From Nitrososphaera sp. (lineage in GTDB: Archaea; Thermoproteota; Nitrososphaeria; Nitrososphaerales; Nitrososphaeraceae), in the NCBI GenBank assembly GCA_025450475.1, contig JANWHJ010000023.1, positions 1-8,971 on the forward strand: DNA of 8,971 nucleotides. Reading direction: 5' to 3'. Below are positions 1 through 5,129 of the stretch, piece by piece. The position numbers and the translations under genes were made by a program. Position 1 is the first letter of the stretch. Every line of letters begins with the position of its first letter. The notes beneath the pieces are model-generated. The model was not told the DNA's origin. It did not search any database and saw nothing but the letters and a program-made list of their open reading frames with translations.

Positions 1-8
1 CAGGGATA

Positions 9-995
9 ATGGTGAAGCAAGACAACACTACGATAGCGCTTGACCCTTCGCACTCGGTGGATTGCGACTTCACTTTTGTTTCGCACGCGCACGTCGACCA
101 CCTGCACAAGCGCGGCAGGAAAAAGATCAGGACTCAGGTGCTCGCGTCAAAGGAGACCGCGCTCATTGCCCAGGTTAGGGGCTACGAAATAATTGATCCC
201 GCACAAGAACATGATGGTTTTCAGCTGATCGACACCGGCCATATACTGGGCTCCCGAGGGCTTTTGGTGGACGATGATGTCTATTACACGGGGGATATTT
301 CAATGAGAGAGCGTGCGTTTATGAAGGCAGCGAGGATACCCCAAGCAAGGACGCTGATAATCGAGTCGACCTTTGGTCGGCCTGAATATGTCTTTCCACC
401 GCTCTCTGAAGTGATCCACAGGACAAACAAGATAATTTCCGAAATGTACGGGCTTGGAATTCCAGTCTTACTGATGGGCTATACGCTCGGCAAGGCTCAA
501 CTCTTGACTAGACTGTTTGACCACTGGGACCCGATATTGCATGACTCTGTCGCCAAGATAAATTCTGTATATTCTGAGCTTGGCGTAGACCTAGCAGGCG
601 GCTTGACTCACAGCCAGGCGAAAGAACAGGAGCGGCTGTCAAAAGGCAAGCCGTGGGTGATGGTGGCGCCGCTAATGTCAGAGCGAAGCGCGTTTGTAAA
701 GGAGATGAAGGACAAGTACGGCGCAATTACGATCGGCTTTAGCGGCTGGGCCGTCGGCGGCCGCTACCGGTACATGATGGGGCTTGATTATGTCATGCCT
801 CTGTCTGACCACTGCGACTACAAAGAGTTGGTTGCCGCAGTAAAGCAGTGCAGGCCGGATAAGATATACACCTTCCACGGCTTTGCCAGAGAGTTTGCAG
901 AGTCGCTATGCGAAATGGGATTTGACGCCGAGCCGGTAGGCAACGGGCATAGCAAGAAGGCAGAGAAGACGGTCTCGCTCGATTCCTTCCAGTAA
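9..995 (+). CDS. beta-CASP / metallo-beta-lactamase-fold exonuclease (RNA 3'-end processing or ligase-associated repair type), probably 5'-partial
   Basis: Predicted zinc-dependent nuclease of the metallo-beta-lactamase superfamily, acting in the cytoplasm on RNA or DNA ends. Seen in the sequence: the HxHxDH metal motif HAHVDH (residues 26-31), a second metal histidine in GHILGS (H78), the aspartate of YTGD (D96), the ESTFG segment (119-123), the beta-CASP-like stretch GYTLGKAQLL, and late motifs SGWA, LSDHCDY and FHGFAREF. ESTFG followed by P-x-Y, together with SDH-x-D-(Y/W), is what I recall from ligase-associated DNA-damage-response exonucleases; archaeal members are often labelled mRNA 3'-end processing factors. 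About 330 residues fits either group. The frame stays open upstream to base 1, and relatives as I recall them carry a few more residues before the VKQDNTTIALDP segment, so the true start is probably outside the window. No Shine-Dalgarno site is visible in the 8 available bases. Family is fairly certain; the substrate is not. Confidence 0.85.
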   Translation: MVKQDNTTIALDPSHSVDCDFTFVSHAHVDHLHKRGRKKIRTQVLASKETALIAQVRGYEIIDPAQEHDGFQLIDTGHILGSRGLLVDDDVYYTGDISMRERAFMKAARIPQARTLIIESTFGRPEYVFPPLSEVIHRTNKIISEMYGLGIPVLLMGYTLGKAQLLTRLFDHWDPILHDSVAKINSVYSELGVDLAGGLTHSQAKEQERLSKGKPWVMVAPLMSERSAFVKEMKDKYGAITIGFSGWAVGGRYRYMMGLDYVMPLSDHCDYKELVAAVKQCRPDKIYTFHGFAREFAESLCEMGFDAEPVGNGHSKKAEKTVSLDSFQ

Positions 996-1016
996 CTAAT
1001 TTTCATATGCAGGCCG

Positions 1017-1021
1017 AAAAA
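1017..1021 (-). terminator. short U-tract downstream of the LLM oxidoreductase gene
   Basis: The minus-strand transcript of the LLM gene meets a run of five U about 47 nt after its stop. Archaeal RNA polymerase commonly stops at such tracts. This is a weak call, since a run of five is near the lower limit and the region is AT-rich anyway. Confidence 0.25.
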
Positions 1022-1059
1022 GATTGTGAAAGAATTAATTTGGTTGGAATACTAAGCGT

Positions 1060-1083
1060 ACAGGCGCCTACTTTTTCGCCTGT
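1060..1083. terminator. stem-loop spanning the LLM gene stop codon, between convergent genes
   Basis: A perfect 7-bp inverted repeat, ACAGGCG and CGCCTGT, with a 10-nt spacer covers the last codons and TAG stop of the minus-strand gene. On the plus strand the loop carries a run of five T, so the exonuclease transcript would meet a U-tract here, 76 nt past its stop. It may help end both convergent transcripts. The stem is seen directly; the role is inferred. Confidence 0.3.
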
Positions 1084-2150
1084 TCTTTGAAGTATGGAAG
1101 GACTTTGTTGCCAAACTGCTCAATGCTTCGGAAGTAGCCCTCTCCCCAGAACCGAATGATAAAGTGGTTGGTTCCGGCTTTGATGAATCGCTCGAGCATT
1201 GCGATTACGTCGTCCGGCTTGCCGACTCCTATTGCGGTCCTAGCGACACTATCCGGTATCTTCAAGGCAGCGCGCTTCATCTGCTCCATTAGCTCCGGCT
1301 TGTCCATAGTGTATTCGGTGAAGTACTTGCGGAAGTCGAATTCCGAGTCAAGCGGAATGTCGTGCACCTTGAGGAGCTCTGGCTTGAAGAGGCTAACCTT
1401 GACCGCGTTCTTCATTTTGTTCCACGCCTCTTCGCCATCGTCAGTAAAGTAGACGTCTACATCGTTTGCAAACTGGAAGTTGGAAAGGTCCCTACCCTGC
1501 CTTTTCGCGTGATCCTTGATCACGCCAGCGTGGTGTTTGAAAAGCTCTGGTGTGTAGCCGATCGGGATCCAGCCGTCGCCGTACGTTGCACACATCTCCA
1601 GCGTCTTTGGCGCGCCTGCCGCGATATAGACTGGCGGTCTAGGCTTTCTTACGCTCTTGGCTTGGAGACACGCGTTGATGAGGTTGTAGTATTCGCCGCT
1701 ATAGCTGACCCGATGATCAGGATCGGACTCGAAAAGTCGCTCAATGACTTCAAGCTGCTCTTTGAACTTTGTTACTGGCTTGGAAAACTCAATGCCAAAG
1801 TCTACCACGTTCTGGGCCTCGCCAGCGCCGATACCGAGTATGCCCCTCCCCTGTGTAATGCGATCAAGCGTGATCGCGGAGAGCGCGATGGCGGACGGAT
1901 GCCTACGGATCGCGTCTGTCACGCAACACCCGAGCTCGATGTTTTTGGTGATTGCGCCAAGCGCAGCGAGCATCAACCACGCGTCGTTTACGACCGCGTT
2001 CTTCCACTGCGGCACGTTCGAGTGGTCCATAGCCCACACGGAGTCATAGCCCAGCCTGTCAGCCATCTGGGCTGAAGTCATGACCTGCTGCTCGTCAAGC
2101 CCGAGCCGGGCGACGTTTAGCCCCTGAGTAAAGCCGAATTTTACCTTCAA
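1068..2150 (-). CDS. LLM-class (Mer-like) F420- or flavin-dependent oxidoreductase
   Basis: Member of the bacterial luciferase-like superfamily, closest in pattern to archaeal 5,10-methylenetetrahydromethanopterin reductase (Mer) and F420-dependent dehydrogenases; TIM-barrel, cytoplasmic. Visible landmarks in the 360-residue product: an N-terminal first beta strand (VKFGFTQG), YDSVWAMDH (35-43), the cofactor-side stretch from ELGCCVTDAIRRHP to GILGIGAGE (72-111), and the second-half strand PPVYIAAGAPKTLEMCATYGDGW (172-194). Length fits the family. The start is a TTG, chosen because a strong GGAGG lies 9 nt upstream and the family's first strand begins right after it; the first internal ATG (M24) would delete that strand. 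Ammonia-oxidising archaea carry several Mer-like paralogues with no methanogenesis, so the substrate is unknown and I do not assign the gene name mer. It is convergent with the exonuclease and divergent from the small gene. Confidence 0.85.
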   Translation of the reverse strand: MKVKFGFTQGLNVARLGLDEQQVMTSAQMADRLGYDSVWAMDHSNVPQWKNAVVNDAWLMLAALGAITKNIELGCCVTDAIRRHPSAIALSAITLDRITQGRGILGIGAGEAQNVVDFGIEFSKPVTKFKEQLEVIERLFESDPDHRVSYSGEYYNLINACLQAKSVRKPRPPVYIAAGAPKTLEMCATYGDGWIPIGYTPELFKHHAGVIKDHAKRQGRDLSNFQFANDVDVYFTDDGEEAWNKMKNAVKVSLFKPELLKVHDIPLDSEFDFRKYFTEYTMDKPELMEQMKRAALKIPDSVARTAIGVGKPDDVIAMLERFIKAGTNHFIIRFWGEGYFRSIEQFGNKVLPYFKEQAKK

Positions 2151-2159
2151 AACACGAAT

Positions 2160-2164
2160 CCTCC
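2160..2164 (-). promoter_or_regulatory. Shine-Dalgarno site of the LLM gene (supports TTG start)
   Basis: On the minus strand GGAGG lies 9 nt before the TTG at 2150-2148. It is the clearest ribosome binding site in the window and decides the unusual start codon. Confidence 0.7.
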
Positions 2165-2217
2165 AGATAACGTGAAATGGCCATCAATACCCATTTGACA
2201 CTACAATCTTTAGGCTG

Positions 2218-2226
2218 TATTTTAAG
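2218..2226 (-). promoter_or_regulatory. candidate TATA box for the LLM gene
   Basis: On the minus strand CTTAAAATA resembles an archaeal TATA box. A start of transcription about 25 nt downstream would fall near 2195 and leave a leader of roughly 45 nt that contains the GGAGG site. Supported by pattern and spacing only. Confidence 0.35.
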
Positions 2227-2268
2227 TCTTTGAATGCCGGAACCGAGCTATTCAACAGCAATTCATCT

Positions 2269-2297
2269 CAGTTTGTCAATATAATATATACAAACTG
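2269..2297 (+). promoter_or_regulatory. palindrome enclosing an AT-rich TATA-like core; candidate promoter/operator
   Basis: Perfect 8-bp arms CAGTTTGT (2269-2276) and ACAAACTG (2290-2297) surround a 13-nt spacer that is entirely A/T apart from its first base and is itself partly self-complementary. The core looks like an archaeal TATA element for the plus-strand gene at 2353; transcription would start near 2310, giving a leader of about 40 nt. A 29-bp dyad lying on a TATA element is what a dimeric repressor operator would look like. The right arm's TGTC continues into a second TGTCAA (2296-2301), a direct repeat of 2274-2279 spaced 22 bp, about two helical turns. Symmetry is seen directly; regulator binding is inferred. 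Confidence 0.5.
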
Positions 2298-2327
2298 TCA
2301 ACACTGCTTGAATCATTAGGTAAAATC

Positions 2328-2341
2328 GCTAGTGCGCTAGC
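2328..2341 (+). other. small leader hairpin upstream of the 74-residue gene
   Basis: GCTAG and CTAGC flank a TGCG loop, ending 11 nt before the ATG at 2353 in the predicted leader. The same bases also make the direct repeat CGCTAG-TG-CGCTAG. The stem is only 5 bp, so it may have no role, but it occupies the place where a ribosome binding site would be, and none is seen. Confidence 0.2.
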
Positions 2342-2352
2342 CCACTTCAGAA

Positions 2353-2577
2353 ATGCTCGGCACTAAGGACGGCGTTGACGAACAGTTCATGGGGATAATA
2401 GACGACCTCGTGGTCATGGCCGAGAATGACTCAGAGCTGGCCGAGGGGCTAAGGTGGATCGACGCCCAGTCACAAAAGTACGGCGTCACGTTTTATGAGA
2501 TGGCTATGATGATACTTAGAAAACACATGGCCGAGAGAAGGGCCAAAGATTGGCTAAAGAACAAGCTCAGCCAATAG
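2353..2577 (+). CDS. small hypothetical protein, 74 residues, function unknown
   Basis: I do not recognise this protein. It is charged and predicted helical: an acidic first half (DGVDEQFMGIIDDL, AENDSELAEGL) followed by a middle segment (YGVTFYEMAMMILRK) and a strongly basic tail (KHMAERRAKDWLKNK). There is no cysteine, signal peptide or membrane span. The hydrophobic spacing suggests two or three amphipathic helices, so a small helical bundle or a partner-binding protein is possible. An in-frame stop 15 nt upstream (2338-2340) leaves the ATG at 2353 as the first start available. Evidence that it is real: codon use like its neighbours, a TATA-like promoter about 70 bp upstream, and no longer competing frame on either strand. 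Its last 11 bp overlap the end of the convergent malic enzyme gene. Confidence 0.7.
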   Translation: MLGTKDGVDEQFMGIIDDLVVMAENDSELAEGLRWIDAQSQKYGVTFYEMAMMILRKHMAERRAKDWLKNKLSQ

Positions 2578-3769
2578 CCGACTGCACTGCTTTATTCACT
2601 GCTGCCTGAATCCGAGGATCGGTCACGTCCGGGAGGATGTTGAACGGGCTCATTTTTTCCTTCGGTATGAGGTCTGCGAGCGCGTTCGCTACATTCACTA
2701 GCAATTGCTGACTTATCCTGCGGATCCGATTGTCCAGGATCGCTCTCATCATGAACGGGAAGACAAGCGCGTTGTTTGCCCTGTTCTCAAACTTGTAGCT
2801 GCCGGTCGCTATCACTCTCGCGCCTGCGTCAAAAGCTTCCTTTGGATGTATCTCGGGATCGGGATTGGTGAGCGGGAATATGACTGCGTCTTTGCTCATA
2901 GACTTCACCATGTCGGCGGTCATCAGGTTCTTGACGCCGGAAACGCCGATAAAGACGTCCCTGCCTCTGACCGCGTCCGGCAGCGTAGTGACACCCACTT
3001 TTGGCCTCGTTATCGAGGCAAGCTCAAGTTTGTACTTGTTCATGGACTCCGGCGTACGCGCGGCAGAAATGACTCCCTGAGAGTCCGTGACCACTATATC
3101 GCTTATTCCTATCGCGTAGAGAATCTTTACTATGCCATAGCCGGCAGAGCCCGCGCCTGCCACCACCACGCTCGTGTCTTCCGGCTTTCTCTTTGTAAAG
3201 CGAAGCGCGTTAAGTAGCGCGGCAAGCGTGACTACGGAGGTGCCATGTTGGTCGTCGTGGAAGACCGGGATGTCAAGTTCTTCTGTGAGCTTGTCAACAA
3301 TTTCAAGGACCTTCGGGGTCTCGATGTCCTCTATATTGATGCCGCCATAGACCGGCGCAATGTTCTTAATCGTCTGTACTATTTCACCTGCATCAGTAGT
3401 CTGTAGGCATATTGGAAAGGCGTCGACGTTGCCAAACTCTTTGTACAGCAATGCCTTGCCTTCCATCACAGGAAGAGCAGCCTCCGGCCCAAGTGAACCT
3501 AGGCCGAGCGTCCTCGTGCCGTCAGTCACGATCGCGACGTTGTTCCACTTGCTTGTGTATTCGTACACCTTTCGCCGATCAGCCGCGATTTCCATGCAGA
3601 CTTCGGCCACACCTGGAGTATATGCGATACTGATTTCCTGGGGAGACCGCGCAGAGACCTTGCCCCGTATCTCTATTTTGCCGCGTAGACGCCGATGGAG
3701 CTCGAGTGCCTTCTGGCCCAATGTAGCCTTCGAGTTGCTGCGCGGCTTTTTTCTGTTTTCCTGTTGCAA
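2567..3769 (-). CDS. malic enzyme, NAD(P)-dependent, decarboxylating
   Basis: Oxidative decarboxylation of malate to pyruvate and CO2 with NAD(P)+, in the cytoplasm. Domains: malic N-terminal domain (about 40-170) and NAD-binding Rossmann domain (about 175-390). Residues visible: the catalytic tyrosine in AYTPGVAEVC (Y50), the lysine in VMEGKALLYKEF (K105), metal ligands E147/D148 in GGINIEDIE and D172/D173 in HDDQHGT, the dinucleotide loop GAGSAGYG (205-212), and NPDPEIHPKEAF in the second domain. At 400 residues it is the short single-unit form without the C-terminal phosphotransacetylase-like domain of MaeB. The start is TTG with GAGG 5 nt upstream; an in-frame stop upstream leaves no ATG. 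It lies 40 nt after citrate synthase on the same strand and is probably co-transcribed. In an autotroph it would supply pyruvate and reducing power for biosynthesis. NAD versus NADP preference cannot be read with confidence. Confidence 0.93.
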   Translation of the reverse strand: MQQENRKKPRSNSKATLGQKALELHRRLRGKIEIRGKVSARSPQEISIAYTPGVAEVCMEIAADRRKVYEYTSKWNNVAIVTDGTRTLGLGSLGPEAALPVMEGKALLYKEFGNVDAFPICLQTTDAGEIVQTIKNIAPVYGGINIEDIETPKVLEIVDKLTEELDIPVFHDDQHGTSVVTLAALLNALRFTKRKPEDTSVVVAGAGSAGYGIVKILYAIGISDIVVTDSQGVISAARTPESMNKYKLELASITRPKVGVTTLPDAVRGRDVFIGVSGVKNLMTADMVKSMSKDAVIFPLTNPDPEIHPKEAFDAGARVIATGSYKFENRANNALVFPFMMRAILDNRIRRISQQLLVNVANALADLIPKEKMSPFNILPDVTDPRIQAAVNKAVQSAIG

Positions 3770-3773
3770 AGTT

Positions 3774-3779
3774 CCCTCT
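3774..3779 (-). promoter_or_regulatory. Shine-Dalgarno-like site of malic enzyme
   Basis: AGAGGG on the minus strand, with its GAGG core 5 nt before the TTG start. It supports the TTG, since no other start exists between the upstream in-frame stop and residue 59. Confidence 0.45.
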
Positions 3780-3784
3780 GTGCC

Positions 3785-3814
3785 TGCTGCTCAGCAGCAT
3801 CTAGCCCATTTAAG
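3785..3814 (-). promoter_or_regulatory. citrate synthase/malic enzyme junction: odd-length palindrome and weak TATA-like element
   Basis: Two things lie in and beside the 40-nt gap. TGCTGCTCAGCAGCA (3785-3799) is symmetric apart from its central base. CTTAAATG on the minus strand (3807-3814) overlaps the citrate synthase stop codon and is TATA-like, placed to start transcription near 3785 with a leader of about 16 nt. Together they could form an internal promoter with an operator, or a processing hairpin. Both are weak patterns. Confidence 0.25.
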
Positions 3815-4988
3815 TAGTCTGCTCTTGTCTGCTAGAAATCAGCGTGTACTCGCAGCCCATCGGTCCGCAATACTTGCCAACATAGACTGCCTTTGGACGA
3901 TAGAGCACCGGCTTTGGTGCGGCTTCGGCGAACTTTTCTTCAATGACATGCGATGACCAGCCTGCTATCCTCGATATCGCGAAAATGGGCGTGTTGAGAT
4001 CCATCGGGATTCCCATGCTGTAGTAGAGCGATGCGCTGTACAGGTCGACGTTAGGGTATATCACTTGCCCCTTGTTCTTTTTCATCCAATCCTGCGTCAA
4101 GTCCTCTGCACGCTTTGTTATTTCGTACCACTTGTTATTCTTCTCCCGGGAGATTCTTGCCGACAACCTTGCAAGGACGTCTGCGCGCGGGTCAGTCGTG
4201 CGATAGACTGCATGGCCCATCCCCATTATCCTGCCGCCCGACTGGAGTCGGTTTGCGATCCATTTGTCGACGTTGGCGGGTTCGCCAATCTCCTGCAACA
4301 TCTTCATCACCTGCACGTTTGCGCCACCGTGCAGCTCGCCGGACAGCGCGCCGACCGCGCCGCCAATGCAGGCGTACATATGCGCCCGCGTCGAAGCTAT
4401 CTCGCGAGCAGCAAAAGTGGAAGCGTTAAAGCTGTGCTCTGCGTGCAAGATGAGGCAGATGTCCAACACCTTAGCCTCCTCGGCAGAAGGCTCGACTCCC
4501 CTCAGCATGTAGAGAAAGTTGGCAGAATGCGATCCTTTCTCGAGTGGGTCGACCACGTGCTGCCCATTTCTCACCCTGTTCCAAGCCGTGACTATCGCGG
4601 GTATTTTCGCAATCAGCGTGATCGCGCGTCTCATGTGCGCTTCCTTCGAGTTGTCCTCGATGTTGAGGTCATAGTCTGCCAGCTCTGAAATGCAGGATTG
4701 GAGGACGTCCATTGGTTGTGCGCGCCTTGGGCGGTTCTTCAGGATCTTTATGAGGGGCTCAGGTATCCCGCGCGCTTCCACAAGCCTACGATTGAAATCC
4801 GCGAGCGCGTCGGCAGTAGGCAGCTCGCCAAAAAGCAAGAGGTAGGCAGTCTCTTCATAGGTAGAGTGTTTTACGAGGTCCAGAATGTCATAACCCCGGT
4901 AAATGAGTTTGCCATTCTCGCCGTCTATAGAGCATATCTTTGTGTCGGCAACCTCGATGTTACGAAGGCCGATGTTTCGTGCGTCCAT
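3810..4988 (-). CDS. gltA: citrate synthase
   Basis: Condenses acetyl-CoA and oxaloacetate to citrate; cytoplasmic TCA-cycle entry. Numbered from the longest frame (ATG at 5060, 416 residues), the catalytic residues are H244 in GELHGGAN, H283 in GMGHAVYR and D339 in NVDLYSA. Other family marks are RGYDI (55-59), HAEHSFNASTF (206-216) and YRPKAVYVG near the end. I prefer the internal ATG at 4988 (392 residues, M25 of the long frame), because a good TATA-like box (5023-5030) lies inside the longer frame, about 38 nt before this ATG, and residues 1-24 look unlike the family; similarity begins near IGLRNIEVADTKI. The tail carries two cysteines (CGPMGC, 398-403). 2-Methylcitrate synthase is the main alternative; nothing nearby suggests propionate degradation. 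Malic enzyme follows 40 nt downstream, and purM is divergent. Confidence 0.95.
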   Translation of the reverse strand: MDARNIGLRNIEVADTKICSIDGENGKLIYRGYDILDLVKHSTYEETAYLLLFGELPTADALADFNRRLVEARGIPEPLIKILKNRPRRAQPMDVLQSCISELADYDLNIEDNSKEAHMRRAITLIAKIPAIVTAWNRVRNGQHVVDPLEKGSHSANFLYMLRGVEPSAEEAKVLDICLILHAEHSFNASTFAAREIASTRAHMYACIGGAVGALSGELHGGANVQVMKMLQEIGEPANVDKWIANRLQSGGRIMGMGHAVYRTTDPRADVLARLSARISREKNNKWYEITKRAEDLTQDWMKKNKGQVIYPNVDLYSASLYYSMGIPMDLNTPIFAISRIAGWSSHVIEEKFAEAAPKPVLYRPKAVYVGKYCGPMGCEYTLISSRQEQTT

Positions 4989-5022
4989 TTGTTGGTAACA
5001 AGTGATATTGCCTTGAATTTCT

Positions 5023-5030
5023 ATATTAAA
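5023..5030 (-). promoter_or_regulatory. TATA box for citrate synthase (inside the longer reading frame)
   Basis: The minus strand reads TACTTTAATATAG, with TTTAATAT as the core. Transcription about 26 nt downstream would begin near 5000, leaving a leader of about 12 nt before the ATG at 4988. If used, the ATG at 5060 cannot be the start on this transcript. Confidence 0.55.
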
Positions 5031-5074
5031 GTACTGTAGAATCTTTGTTGAGCGCGGCATCAGGATGGTTACTC

Positions 5075-5095
5075 TTATAATTCGAACATTTATTA
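5075..5095 (+). promoter_or_regulatory. candidate purM promoter (two TATA-like elements)
   Basis: TTATAATT (5075-5082) and ATTTATTA (5088-5095) both resemble archaeal TATA boxes. The second would start transcription near 5117 and give a leader of about 12 nt to the ATG at 5130, the same geometry as the divergent citrate synthase promoter. The first would give a leader near 29 nt. Confidence 0.4.
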
Positions 5096-5129
5096 GAAGA
5101 CCTCAGGCTGCCTTGTACCGTTGAAGCGT

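Noticed and set aside
1362..2075. A 237-codon open frame on the plus strand, antisense to the LLM oxidoreductase gene
   Set aside because: It lies wholly inside a gene with clear family motifs, and its translation shows no recognisable domain. GC-rich codon third positions often leave the antisense frame open.
2151..2352. Possible small RNA gene (C/D box or other) in the 200-bp gap
   Set aside because: No C/D box pair, tRNA-like fold or long stem is visible. The promoter elements and one 5-bp leader hairpin explain what can be seen.
3360..3956. A 198-codon plus-strand frame across the malic enzyme/citrate synthase junction
   Set aside because: It is antisense to two well-supported genes and has no domain-like pattern or promoter.
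4065..4688. A 207-codon open frame on the plus strand, antisense to citrate synthase
   Set aside because: Its composition is shadow-like (rich in Arg, His and Cys), and it sits fully inside the citrate synthase catalytic region.
5067..5082. TATA-like sequence on the minus strand as a promoter for the 416-residue form of citrate synthase
   Set aside because: It is too close to the ATG at 5060: transcription about 25 nt downstream would start inside the frame. It fits better as the plus-strand purM element.
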